From: Anaerolineales bacterium
GTDB taxonomy: Bacteria > Chloroflexota > Anaerolineae > 4572-78 > J111
DNA length: 64,000 nt
Assembly (NCBI GenBank): GCA_020634935.1
Contig: JACKAT010000007.1
Coordinates: 62,001 to 126,000 of the forward strand
Direction of reading: 5' to 3'
The notes under the pieces were generated by a model that was given only the letters and a program-made list of their open reading frames with translations, made no database searches and had not been told where the DNA came from. Of the stretch, positions 29,342-37,502 are shown one piece after another (the first letter of the stretch is position 1; each line of letters starts with the position of its first letter). The position numbers were made by a program, and so were the translations under genes.

Positions 29342-29570
29342 ACCGCTAAAAAATGATACACGACCAGGTTGTCTATGATTTTTAGGCGGTCGTGAGTCAT
29401 TTTTTAGCGGTCGTCTATGATTTTTTGGTGGTCGTGAGTCATTTTCATGTGGTCGTGAATCATTTTTAGCTGGTCGTGAGTCATTTTTTGGTGGTCGTCT
29501 ATGATTTTTCAGCGGTCGTGAGTCATTTTTCGGTGGTTGTCTGTCATTTTTAGGCGGTCGTAATCGCTAT
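29342..29570. repeat. 21-bp tandem repeat array with a leading inverted unit
   Basis: About ten degenerate units of GGTCGTGAGTCATTTTTTAG-like sequence, period 21 bp, with alternating GTGAGTCAT and GTCTATGAT variants. The first unit (29342-29365) is inverted and pairs with the next one. Not a CRISPR array: units are contiguous with no unique spacers. Confidence 0.85.
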
Positions 29571-29663
29571 TCTCTGGCTATTATAAGCCATACTGAGATC
29601 GATAAGTGCCGATATGCGAATAGGTAGCCCCGTTGAATGTGGTTGAACTACCGAAGCGTGAAG

Positions 29664-29900
29664 AACCACAGATGGACTGAAAAACGCGGATAAAGATGAG
29701 AGGGTAGCTCTGCACTAAACCGTGGTGAAAAAAATTTAGACAGGATTTACAAGATTTACCGAATTATGATCGATAAAATCGTGATAATCATGTCAATTCT
29801 GTCGATTATTGGGTCGATCTTAAGTCGTTCTCACGTCTCCACGATTTAATGTTGTGCTACCGATGAGAGAAAAGCCGCAGATTTCGGTCCATTTGTGGTT
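29664..29900. mobile_element. MITE-like element with 14-bp terminal inverted repeats
   Basis: 237 bp bounded by AACCACAGATGGAC (29664-29677) and GTCCATTTGTGGTT (29887-29900), one mismatch. It contains an imperfect palindrome starting GACAGGATTTACAAG and ending CAATTCTGTC (29739-29803). No coding capacity. Confidence 0.65.
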
Positions 29901-29965
29901 TTTAGCCCGCACCATCACTGTGGCGGGGGCTATCCGTGACCATTTCGGCTGCTTCGTCGCCGCTG

Positions 29966-30535
29966 TTACGCCTTGTCTATACGTTTATAGCGAAGGTACA
30001 CCACCCCGGAGCCGAAGGTGCGGGTGTCGATAAGCTGCAAGTTGATGGTTTTTTCCGGTGCGGGTAAAAATGGATTACCCTGGCCCAAAATAACCGGATG
30101 AATGTAAATCTGGTACTCATCGATCAAGCCAAGCCGGGCCACACTCGCGGCAAGATTGGCCCCACCCATCGCCATGTCCTTGCCGGGCTGCGCTTTCAGC
30201 GTCGAGACCGTTTCGGCGATGTTGCCCCTGACCAGCCGGCTGTTGCCTTCGACCTGGTCAAGCGTCTTCGAGAATACAATTTTGGGTATCTCTTTCCATA
30301 CTCGGGCGAACTCGCGTTCGTAATCCGAAGACTCGGGGTTCTCTTCCGCTGTTTCCCAGTAGCGCATCACGTCATACATCCGCCGCCCGTAGAGATAGGT
30401 ATCGATCCCATCACTTTGCCGGTCATTGGCAAAGCTGTGAAGTTCTTCGTCGATGATGGGCCAATCAAGATTATGGTCCGACCCCTCGAAAAAGCCGTCG
30501 AGCGAGATCATCATCGAGTAGATTACCTTTCTCAT
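29966..30535 (-). CDS. RibD C-terminal/dihydrofolate-reductase-like protein 3
   Basis: 189 residues. MMISLDGFFEGSDHNLDW, YGRRMYDVMRYW, PKIVFSKTLDQVEG, KDMAMGGANLAASVARL, LIDEYQIYIHPVILGQGNPF. The start is ATG 30535 (AAGGAAGG upstream), 4 bp after the GyrI-like gene, although a longer frame runs back into it. Third gene of a hydrolase/GyrI/RibD-like operon. Confidence 0.87.
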   Translation of the reverse strand: MRKVIYSMMISLDGFFEGSDHNLDWPIIDEELHSFANDRQSDGIDTYLYGRRMYDVMRYWETAEENPESSDYEREFARVWKEIPKIVFSKTLDQVEGNSRLVRGNIAETVSTLKAQPGKDMAMGGANLAASVARLGLIDEYQIYIHPVILGQGNPFLPAPEKTINLQLIDTRTFGSGVVYLRYKRIDKA

Positions 30536-30539
30536 AGGG

Positions 30540-31001
30540 TCAAGCCTTCCTTTTGACCGGGATATAGATTTCGAGTTTGGGCGCGGGATCAGCCGGGTTG
30601 AACGTCTCGCCATAGCGCTCGAAATTAGGGCCATCTGCCTGTTGATAGTCTGATGTGGGTAGCCAGGTGTTGTAGATAGAGCCGAAGACCTCGTTGAGAG
30701 TTGGCAGCGTCGCCTCGAAAACGGCGTAGGTATTGGCTGGTACGTCCCAGCGGGTCAGGCCTGCCGGCAGGTCGATCACTTTTTCGACGGAGTTGCCGGC
30801 CATATAGTCAAACATACCCGTTTCATTATCATAATGATCCATCAGGCCATAACTCACGCCGGGTTCAGCCCCATGCGGAATCTCCGCCATCCGGGGTACA
30901 AGCTGGTCCCAAAGTTGGGGGATTTCCGGAGTCATTGGTGTGGTATGAATGAGTAGGCCCACCACGGTAAAGGCCGGCTTCGTAATAAATTGCGGTTGCA
31001 T
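30540..31001 (-). CDS. GyrI-like small-molecule-binding domain protein
   Basis: 153 residues with a stand-alone GyrI-like (AraC effector-binding) domain. It starts with FTVVGLLIHTT, has GLTRWDVPANTYAVFEATLP in the middle and ends LEIYIPVKRK. Such proteins bind or hydrolyse cytotoxic small molecules. Its ATG shares a base with the stop of the upstream hydrolase (TAATG), so the two are coupled. Confidence 0.82.
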   Translation of the reverse strand: MQPQFITKPAFTVVGLLIHTTPMTPEIPQLWDQLVPRMAEIPHGAEPGVSYGLMDHYDNETGMFDYMAGNSVEKVIDLPAGLTRWDVPANTYAVFEATLPTLNEVFGSIYNTWLPTSDYQQADGPNFERYGETFNPADPAPKLEIYIPVKRKA

Positions 31002-31549
31002 TATTGTTCTCCTTTTTTGATATCTTCGGCTACTTCAACCAAATTGTTCTTAAATTGATGGCCGCGATCCTCAAACTCACGGATAGTGGCCTGGGGCAGT
31101 GTTTCGGCATAGAAGGCGAGGTGTGAAAACGGCACTATCTCATCATCGCGGCTGTGGTACAAGACAATGTGTGGCTCCTTGGGAAGCTGCGTCGCCACGT
31201 CTTCTCGCAAAGCGTACTCATCATAGTCCCAATCTTCAGCGCCCCAGTAAGGTGCGGCGATAATGTAGATGCCGCCAATGGGTTTTTTAAGCGTTTGTTC
31301 AGACAGGTATTTCAATAAAAGGGAGCCACCAAAAGAGTGCCCCACCACAATGGCTTGGCTATCAAACGCAGCGAGTTCTTTTTCAATCTGTGCCTGCCAC
31401 AGCCTATACTCGGGGTTTGTTTCCGGCATCTTCGGGTACCGAATCTCGTATTCAGTTCCCAGTGCCTCTTGCAGCGATGCGGCCAATTCGCCATCCTCTT
31501 CGTACGCACCCTGTCCGGCTCCTTGCATAAACAACACGTCTTTCTTCAT
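31001..31549 (-). CDS. RBBP9/YdeN-type serine hydrolase
   Basis: 182-residue alpha/beta hydrolase. The catalytic triad is Ser72 in GHSFGG, an Asp in HSRDDEIVP (135 or 136) and His164 in DRGHQF. The N-terminal FMQGAGQGAYEEDG carries the oxyanion segment. ATG 31549 (AAGGAA 9 nt upstream) is chosen because homology begins there. Substrate unknown. First gene of the operon with the GyrI-like and RibD-like genes. Confidence 0.85.
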   Translation of the reverse strand: MKKDVLFMQGAGQGAYEEDGELAASLQEALGTEYEIRYPKMPETNPEYRLWQAQIEKELAAFDSQAIVVGHSFGGSLLLKYLSEQTLKKPIGGIYIIAAPYWGAEDWDYDEYALREDVATQLPKEPHIVLYHSRDDEIVPFSHLAFYAETLPQATIREFEDRGHQFKNNLVEVAEDIKKGEQ

Positions 31550-31593
31550 GGTTTTTGTTTCCTTAGGAATAAAAAACAATTAAGTTCGGTCGT

Positions 31594-31669
31594 GTCATTG
31601 CGAGCGAAGCGAAGCAATCCCCACTTCCGAATGCGGAGATAGCTTCGTCGTTCCTCCTCGCTATGACAC
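31594..31669. repeat. TGTCATTGCGAGCGAAGC-type palindromic repeat
   Basis: Imperfect palindrome from TGTCATTGCGAGCGAAGCG to CCTCCTCGCTATGACA. A relative lies at 51251-51340. This dispersed repeat type is known from many bacterial genomes. Confidence 0.75.
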
Positions 31670-31702
31670 ATGCGAAGTTGTTTTTTACCATTCATTAGTT
31701 TC

Positions 31703-32281
31703 TCAGTATAACTTCTCACCTTTTTCCAACATCGCGAGAAATTGTTCAAACCGCTTTTGCCGGGTTTCCGGTTTCTTGGCGGTTTGCAGCCGATAGGCAA
31801 TCGCATACTGGTTTTGGCGATTCAAGGTTTCAAAGAAAGCTTTGGCCTGGGGACGTTCCTCCAAGGCGGCCAGGAAATCCTCCGGTACGGTCATTTCGCT
31901 GGGTGGGGCGTAGGCCGCTTCCCAGCGTCCATCGGCTTGCGCAGCGCGAACGTGAACCATACCAACCTCCTGCATGCGGCCCTCGGCCATGAGGCGCTCG
32001 ACATGCTCGCGGTTGCGTTTCGACCAGTTGCTGCTTTTTTGGCGCGGCGTAAAGCGCTGCAAATAAGCCTCATCGTCAAACGATTTTTTGACGCCGTCGA
32101 TCCAGCCCCAACACAAGGCTTCCACCACGGCCTCCTCCCAATTGATCGACTTTTGCCCCGAGCCTTTTTTGTAAATCTTGAGCCACAACTCCGGTTCGGA
32201 GGCATGATGCTGCTCTAGCCAATGCCAAAACGCGGCGGAGTCCTCAAAGGCTTGAATACGGGTTTTATCGGGTTCAGGCAT
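31703..32281 (-). CDS. YdeI/OmpD-associated family protein
   Basis: 192 residues. The N-terminal YdeI domain has SAAFWHWLEQHHASEPELWL and CWGWIDGVKKSFDDE; TPRQKSSNWSKRNREHVERL follows; the C-terminal OmdA-like segment has DFLAALEERPQAKAFFETLN. Family members have been linked to resistance to antimicrobial peptides/bacteriocins, but the mechanism is unclear. ATG 32281 with GGAGA upstream. Confidence 0.87.
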   Translation of the reverse strand: MPEPDKTRIQAFEDSAAFWHWLEQHHASEPELWLKIYKKGSGQKSINWEEAVVEALCWGWIDGVKKSFDDEAYLQRFTPRQKSSNWSKRNREHVERLMAEGRMQEVGMVHVRAAQADGRWEAAYAPPSEMTVPEDFLAALEERPQAKAFFETLNRQNQYAIAYRLQTAKKPETRQKRFEQFLAMLEKGEKLY

Positions 32282-32322
32282 GATGTCTCCTATCAACTTG
32301 AGTTCGATAATTAGAGCCACAC

Positions 32323-32481
32323 CTGTCATTTCGCAGCCGGAGGCGAAGAAATCCCTCAGGCATAGCCATAATGAACTGATCGCAGGGAAAATTTGACGTT
32401 GTCGCTTTAAATTTTCCCTGCCAGACCCCTTTTCCTTGTATTGTCACAGGGATTTCTCCGCTAGCGCTACGAAATGACATG
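32323..32481. repeat. CTGTCATTTCG-type inverted repeat element
   Basis: Outer ends TGTCATTTCG / CGAAATGACA with an inner palindrome CAGGGAAAATTT / AAATTTTCCCTG. Together about 159 bp between two genes. Non-coding. Confidence 0.7.
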
Positions 32482-32534
32482 AAGAACATGAATTTCCGAA
32501 CTCAGGTTATCAATGAAATGTCTTGATACAAATC

Positions 32535-33122
32535 CTATAGCTTTTCGCCTTGATCGCGCTTTGTTTTATAATGGAGGGCCACGACCCCCGAAGCAAGCGT
32601 CTTCGCATCTACCAGGGTAAGGTCACTACGGACCTCGGCGTCTTTGAAGATGGGTATCCCCTGGCCCAAAATTACAGGATTGAGCGTTAATCTATACTCA
32701 TCAATTAAATCGAGCTCGATAAGCGTTTGGGCCAGGCCCGGACTGCCGAAAATGACCAGGTCTTTGCCGGGCTGTTGTTTGAGTTTGGCGATTTCTTCGG
32801 CCAGATTATCTTTAATCAGGGTGGTATGATGCCATTCAACCGTTTCCAGCGTTTTTGAAAAAACAACTTTAGGCACTTCCCGGATCCACTGAGCATGCTC
32901 GAGGGCATGCTTCGAGGCCGATGGATCATCAAGAACGGTAGGCCAATAACTTTCCATCATTTGATACGTCACCCGACCATATAAAGGTGAGCCTACGGTA
33001 CTTACGATGCCTTCTGCGTATTTCTCCAATTCTTCATCATAAACAATCCAATCCAATTCCCCGTTTGGCCCAGCCGCGAAGCCATCAAGTGATATATGCA
33101 TGAATAAAACGACGTTTCTCAC
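32535..33122 (-). CDS. RibD C-terminal/dihydrofolate-reductase-like protein 4
   Basis: 195 residues. HISLDGFAAGPNGELDWIVY, YGRVTYQMMESYWP, PKVVFSKTLETVEW, KDLVIFGSPGLAQTLIEL, LIDEYRLTLNPVILGQGIPI. Most similar by eye to protein 2. Likely NADPH-dependent reductase, substrate unknown. Confidence 0.87.
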   Translation of the reverse strand: MRNVVLFMHISLDGFAAGPNGELDWIVYDEELEKYAEGIVSTVGSPLYGRVTYQMMESYWPTVLDDPSASKHALEHAQWIREVPKVVFSKTLETVEWHHTTLIKDNLAEEIAKLKQQPGKDLVIFGSPGLAQTLIELDLIDEYRLTLNPVILGQGIPIFKDAEVRSDLTLVDAKTLASGVVALHYKTKRDQGEKL

Positions 33123-33172
33123 TGCGTATCCCCCCTTTTGAATTCGTATGTCGAAAAACTTGTACGAAATTA

Positions 33173-34051
33173 TTACCCCTCGTAGGCTTGCTTCAACGCG
33201 GCAATGTCGATTTTTTTCATTTGCAACATGGCCTCCGTCACCCGTTTCGATTTTTCAGGGTCAGGATCGCCCATCAATTCCATTAAAATATCGGGAATGA
33301 TTTGCCACGACACGCCGTATTTATCCTTGAGCCAGCCGCATTGTTCAGCCTCTTTATCAGCCGAAAGCTGCTGCCATAGTTCATCGACTTCGGCCTGCGA
33401 TTGGCAGTGAACCATAAACGAAACGGCTTCGGTAAAGGAGAAAGCGTGCGCTCCAGCGCTGTCCATAGCCATGAACTCTTGGCCAAACAGGGAGAAGACG
33501 GCATGGACCACCGTGCCTTCGATTTCCTCGCTGCCGGGGCCATAGCGTTCGAGCCGATTAATGCTCGAGTTGTCAAACAGGGAGGTGTAAAAATTCATGG
33601 CCTCTTCGGCTTTGCCGCCCTGGTCACCCACAAATAGTAAAAACGGCATAATTTTTTGCGGTTGCCCAACCAGATTCAACTGCCAAGAAAGACCGAATCT
33701 ATCCTCAACCCAGCCGAATTTTTCACTGAAGGGATAGGCGGCCAGTTCCATCAGCGCTTGTCCGCCTTCTGACAGGTTGTCCCACAGCGTATCGATCTCT
33801 TCCTCCGTTTCGCAGATGACAAAGAAGGAGGTCGCCGGGGTGAATTTGAAGTGAGGGCCGCCGTTTAGGGCCGTAACTTCCAGTCCGGCGAGTTTGAAGG
33901 TCGCGGTTACAATCGATCCTGCCGGCCCCGGTCCGGCTTCGCCATAGCGGGCAACGTCGCCAATCTCGGAATTTTTGAAGAGGGAGGTATAAAAATTCAT
34001 GGCCTCTTCGGCTTGGTTATCGAACCATAAAAATGGGGTTATTTTTTGCAT
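33173..34051 (-). CDS. Double-domain VOC (PhnB-like) protein
   Basis: 292 residues made of two tandem PhnB/3-demethylubiquinone-methyltransferase-like VOC domains (about 1-130 and 135-275). Each has an AEEAMNFYTSLF motif (AKAEEAMNFYTSLFDNSSI in the second) and a TSFFVICE / VSFMVHCQ strand. This internal duplication makes a complete VOC barrel within one chain. Catalytic activity not inferable. Confidence 0.85.
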   Translation of the reverse strand: MQKITPFLWFDNQAEEAMNFYTSLFKNSEIGDVARYGEAGPGPAGSIVTATFKLAGLEVTALNGGPHFKFTPATSFFVICETEEEIDTLWDNLSEGGQALMELAAYPFSEKFGWVEDRFGLSWQLNLVGQPQKIMPFLLFVGDQGGKAEEAMNFYTSLFDNSSINRLERYGPGSEEIEGTVVHAVFSLFGQEFMAMDSAGAHAFSFTEAVSFMVHCQSQAEVDELWQQLSADKEAEQCGWLKDKYGVSWQIIPDILMELMGDPDPEKSKRVTEAMLQMKKIDIAALKQAYEG

Positions 34052-34112
34052 GAGCTTACTCCGTAATCTTGATTAAAATTATTTACTTGTTGTTATAACG
34101 GACTAACACAGC

Positions 34113-34946
34113 CTAAGTTGTCGCTGTTGCGCTTAATGCGAATGTTTTGCTGAGAAATTCAAGCATGGCGTTGTTGAATTGTGCGGGCCTTTGCAGCGGT
34201 GCGAAATGACTTACACCGGGTAGATCAACGAATTCCGCATGGGGAATGGTCCGAGCGAGATATTCGGCGTGTTCGCGCTTGATGAATTCATCATGCTCAC
34301 TATGGATAATGACCACCGGCACGCTGACCTTGGCCAAATCGTCGGCCGAATAATTGGGTTCCGTTTGCTGCATCAGACTAACGGCTTCGGCGAATGGCTC
34401 GAATTGGTCCGGGGTGGCCGATAGCTGTTTGTAATCTTGTTTGTGCCGGTTGAGGCAACGCCCGATGATGGGGGTGAATACAAATTCCTTGGCCCCGCTC
34501 GGATCAACGTTGCAAGCAAAAAAGAATACGCCCGCAACCCGCGTGGGAGTTTTCATCGCGAGCATCAAGGCGATGACTGCCCCGTCGCTCCACCCCACCA
34601 GTCCCACCTTTTCAAGATGCAATGCATCCATCACCGCTAACACGTCGGATGCCATTAGCTCATAGCTAAACGGTCGCGCGTCGCGCGTGCTTCGGCCATG
34701 GCCTCGACTATCGATCAAAATGGTACGATAGCCGTTCCCGACCAGCACCGGAACTTGATAGCCCCAATTACCACTATGGCCGAGGCCGCCATGCAGCAGG
34801 ATCACCGGCCGGCCGCTCCCATACGTTGCGTACCAGATCCGAGCGCCGTCCTTTTCAACATAGCCGTGATCATCAGGGGCTGGTAACGGCGCAGCGCCCT
34901 CCGCTTCAAATTTGCTGAGGTCGTCGTCGTGAGTTTTCATTTCCAT
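34113..34946 (-). CDS. Alpha/beta hydrolase
   Basis: 277 residues. Oxyanion segment LLHGGLGHSGNWG, nucleophile Ser120 in VGWSDGA, Asp219 in HSEHDEF and His247 in GVSHFAP give a complete triad. Typical cytosolic esterase/lactonase fold; substrate unknown. Single gene among RibD-like and VOC genes. Confidence 0.87.
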   Translation of the reverse strand: MEMKTHDDDLSKFEAEGAAPLPAPDDHGYVEKDGARIWYATYGSGRPVILLHGGLGHSGNWGYQVPVLVGNGYRTILIDSRGHGRSTRDARPFSYELMASDVLAVMDALHLEKVGLVGWSDGAVIALMLAMKTPTRVAGVFFFACNVDPSGAKEFVFTPIIGRCLNRHKQDYKQLSATPDQFEPFAEAVSLMQQTEPNYSADDLAKVSVPVVIIHSEHDEFIKREHAEYLARTIPHAEFVDLPGVSHFAPLQRPAQFNNAMLEFLSKTFALSATATT

Positions 34947-34966
34947 AGTTTCTGCTCCTTACTTGA

Positions 34967-35584
34967 CTATTTTACGACGCGAAATCCCAGGTGGGTTACG
35001 CCGGGGGCCTCGATCGTGCGTAGGCATTCCAGTTTGATCGCTTCTGTTCCCAGATTATCGAACAACCGCACGCCACTGCCGAGCAGGACAGGGGCCACAT
35101 CGACATAGATTTCATCAACGAGACCGGCCTTGAGGGCTTGCTGCAAAATACTGGCCGTACAGATGACGACATCCTTATCTCCCGCCGCTTCCTGGGCCTG
35201 CCGGATCGCGCTTTCAACGCCATCCGTGACAAAAATGAAGGGCGATCCGTCTTTGACCCATTCCTGCGGGACGGTATGGGTGACAATAAAGGCCGGCGTT
35301 CCCGGAGGATGGCCGCTCCAGGCCTGGGCGATATCAAAAGTTCTCCGCCCCCACACGCCCGCCCCATAGGTGGCGAACGCCTCCTTGAGGAGTTTGGCGC
35401 TCTGGGCGGAGACCTTGAGCACCATCCGGCCATCTGAGATGGGTACTTCGGTGTCGCCGCTGAAATACCACTCAAAAAGCCGGTCGCCGCCATCGCCTAG
35501 ACCGTTCTCCGGGCCATCGTTCGGCCCGGAGACAAAACCATCCAGTGACATCGTGATATTAAAGATAACTTTTCTCATCGTCAT
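34967..35584 (-). CDS. RibD C-terminal/dihydrofolate-reductase-like protein 5
   Basis: 205 residues. NITMSLDGFVSGPNDGPENG, WGRRTFDIAQAW, GTPAFIVTHTV, KDVVICTASILQQALKAGLV, DEIYVDVAPVLLGSGVRLF. More divergent than the other paralogues: no PK-VFS motif, and VDEIYVDV instead of LIDEYxL. Two in-frame starts (35584, 35578) are equally possible. Confidence 0.87.
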   Translation of the reverse strand: MTMRKVIFNITMSLDGFVSGPNDGPENGLGDGGDRLFEWYFSGDTEVPISDGRMVLKVSAQSAKLLKEAFATYGAGVWGRRTFDIAQAWSGHPPGTPAFIVTHTVPQEWVKDGSPFIFVTDGVESAIRQAQEAAGDKDVVICTASILQQALKAGLVDEIYVDVAPVLLGSGVRLFDNLGTEAIKLECLRTIEAPGVTHLGFRVVK

Positions 35585-35646
35585 TCTTCTTAAGGCTTGG
35601 TGAATGGCGGATATCCGCCGTTCACCAAGCCCGCGTCTATCAGCTC

Positions 35647-36084
35647 CTATTGGTTATAGTCGTAGCTGACCATCCATTGAACGCCAAATTTGTCGGTCAG
35701 CATGCCGAAGTATGCGCCCCAAAACATTTTGTCAAGCGGCATGGTGACTTGCCCCCCGGCGGAAAGCCCGTTGAATATTTCGTCGGTTTCCGCTTCGCTG
35801 TCGGTGCTAATGGCAATGGAGAAGCTGTTGCCAAAGTTAATCGTTCCCATCGCGCTGGGAACGTCGCTGCCCATCAAAATAGTGCCTTGTCCAACAGGAA
35901 GCGACACGTGCATAATTTTCTCGCCTTCACTGGCCGGCAGTTGATGCTCTTCATCCATTTCTTCGGCCGGAACATCTTTAAACCGCATCAGCATAACAAA
36001 CTCACCGCCAAAAACGGATTTGTAAAAATTAAAGGCTTCTTCACAATTACCGCTAAAGTTTAAATAAGGGTTAACAACTTTCAT
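35647..36084 (-). CDS. PhnB-like VOC family protein
   Basis: 145 residues, single VOC domain. NPYLNFSGNCEEAFNFYKSV at the N-terminus, ILMGSDVPSAMG in the middle, and FNGLSAGGQVTMPLDKMFWG plus GMLTDKFGVQWMV near the end are the PhnB signature. Binding or enzymatic role unknown. Confidence 0.88.
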   Translation of the reverse strand: MKVVNPYLNFSGNCEEAFNFYKSVFGGEFVMLMRFKDVPAEEMDEEHQLPASEGEKIMHVSLPVGQGTILMGSDVPSAMGTINFGNSFSIAISTDSEAETDEIFNGLSAGGQVTMPLDKMFWGAYFGMLTDKFGVQWMVSYDYNQ

Positions 36085-36192
36085 GATTTATTTTCCTTTC
36101 AAAATGTTAAATAGTTTGATTATCGTGTTCTGCTGGGATATAAAGCAGAACTTTCTCTGAGCAACGAAAATCTTAGGTTATGCTCCTTGATC

Positions 36193-36753
36193 CTACCTTA
36201 TTCGTTGGTAATTCAACAGCACGGCACCGCTGTTGAAGATTTTTGAGCCGGTGAGCCGCAAGTTCAATTTTTGGTTGATGTTGGTGAAGACTGGCGTCCC
36301 GTCGGGGATCGCTACCGGGTCGATCATAAACTGATATTCGTCAATGAGGTTGTGATCGGTAAATAGGCTGATGATCGAGCCACTGCCCAGGATGGTCATA
36401 TCCTTGCCGGGCGATCTTTTGAGCGCGTGCATCTGGTCCACGATATCGCCGCTTATGACCTGCGTATTTTCCCACTCCGGCTCAAATGGTGTTCTCGAAA
36501 AGACCATCTTTTCTGCGGTGTTCATCCCTTCGGCTACTTTAGGGAATAACTCCTTGGCTTGGGACGTTGGCCAGAAACTGACCATCATCTCGTACGTTTT
36601 TCGGCCAAAAAGCAGGATATTGTCCTGCGCCAGCGCCTCTTCAGAGTACCTGGCCTCTTCCTCACCGTGCGTATGCCAGTTAATGTCTTCGTTTGGCCCT
36701 TTGAAGAAACCATTCAGGGTTAGAAAGTTGTATGCCGTTAATTTTCTCATCAT
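36193..36753 (-). CDS. RibD C-terminal/dihydrofolate-reductase-like protein 6
   Basis: 186 residues. LTLNGFFKGPNEDINWHTHG, FGRKTYEMMVSFWPT, EKMVFSRTPFEPEW, KDMTILGSGSIISLFTDHNL, IDEYQFMIDPVAIPDGTPVF. It follows protein 7 on the same strand (18 bp gap) and may share its promoter. Confidence 0.87.
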   Translation of the reverse strand: MMRKLTAYNFLTLNGFFKGPNEDINWHTHGEEEARYSEEALAQDNILLFGRKTYEMMVSFWPTSQAKELFPKVAEGMNTAEKMVFSRTPFEPEWENTQVISGDIVDQMHALKRSPGKDMTILGSGSIISLFTDHNLIDEYQFMIDPVAIPDGTPVFTNINQKLNLRLTGSKIFNSGAVLLNYQRIR

Positions 36754-36771
36754 AAATCTTCCTCTTATCGC

Positions 36772-37314
36772 TTAATTAGTACGCCCATACATCAACGCGA
36801 TCGCCCCGGCTGGGAATGCTTGTGAAGCTAAGAAGTCCAGGTCCATCCTTTCGGCAAACAAGGGTAATCCGCCACCTAATACCACCGGATGGACGATCAA
36901 GCGGTATTCGTCGATGAGGTTGAGTTTGGACAGTGATTGCACGAAGTTTGCGCCGCCATGCACCAGAATATCCTGACCGGGCGCTTGCTTCAGCCGGTCG
37001 AGTTCTTCGGCCAGCTTGCCGCTGACTACATGTGTTTTTTGCCAGTTGGTTTGTTTCAGCGTTTTCGAGAAGACCACTTTAGGAATCTCATTCATCGGCG
37101 GCGCAAATTCTTCGGTCGAGGTGGGCCAATAACCGGCCATCTCTTCATACAAGTTTCGACCTATAATATGGGTACCGGCCTGCCACAGCAGATCAACCTC
37201 CCACGCTTTTAGTTCGTCATCGTAGGTGCGGAAGACCCAATCCATCACGTCGCCGTCGCCTCCTCGAATATAACCGTCAAGTGAAACATGGATTTTCAAA
37301 ACCACTTTTCTCAC
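36772..37314 (-). CDS. RibD C-terminal/dihydrofolate-reductase-like protein 7
   Basis: 180 residues. KIHVSLDGYIRGGDGDVMDW, IGRNLYEEMAGYWPTS, PKVVFSKTLKQTNW, QDILVHGGANFVQSLSKL, LIDEYRLIVHPVVLGGGLPL. First gene after a near-consensus promoter whose start region carries a LexA-like box (37385-37398). Divergent from the HxlR regulator, so that regulator may also act here. Confidence 0.87.
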   Translation of the reverse strand: MRKVVLKIHVSLDGYIRGGDGDVMDWVFRTYDDELKAWEVDLLWQAGTHIIGRNLYEEMAGYWPTSTEEFAPPMNEIPKVVFSKTLKQTNWQKTHVVSGKLAEELDRLKQAPGQDILVHGGANFVQSLSKLNLIDEYRLIVHPVVLGGGLPLFAERMDLDFLASQAFPAGAIALMYGRTN

Positions 37315-37384
37315 AATTGACCTCTCCTTACATAAGAATGCCGGTATAATTAACCGGCATTTGCCACCTGATCTCTAGGTGTTT

Positions 37385-37430
37385 AGTACAAATGTTCTAT
37401 TAGTATACATCTTTTACTTCAAAAAGTCAA
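37385..37430 (-). promoter_or_regulatory. Promoter with LexA-like box (site 3)
   Basis: Minus strand TTGACT (37425-37430), 17-bp spacer, TATACT (37402-37407). AGAACATTTGTACT (37385-37398) lies over the expected transcription start. Same 14-mer as site 1. Confidence 0.65.
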
Positions 37431-37467
37431 GTGCATGTTTCAATAATTAATATTAAAGGTAGCAAGT

Positions 37468-37495
37468 TTGAATTTCCACAAATCTTTTGTATACT
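37468..37495 (+). promoter_or_regulatory. Promoter of hxlR-type gene, probable leaderless transcript
   Basis: TTGAAT (37468-37473), 16-bp spacer, TATACT (37490-37495). The ATG at 37503 sits 8 bases after the -10 box, so transcription probably begins at or next to the start codon. No Shine-Dalgarno is present. Confidence 0.55.
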
Positions 37496-37502
37496 ATATT
37501 GT

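Larger units (their letters stand above)
29039..29965. other. Long non-coding region with tandem array and MITE-like element
   Basis: 927 bp with no credible gene. It holds a LexA-like promoter (29109-29137), a 21-bp tandem array preceded by an inverted unit (29342-29570) and a MITE-like element (29664-29900) with a nested palindrome (29739-29803). Confidence 0.7.

Noticed and set aside
29176..29400. 74-codon minus-strand frame beginning in the tandem array
   Set aside because: Composition is repeat-derived, with no ribosome site or recognisable domain.
29342..29570. 21-bp array considered as a CRISPR
   Set aside because: Units are contiguous with no unique spacers, unit length is too short, and no cas gene is present.
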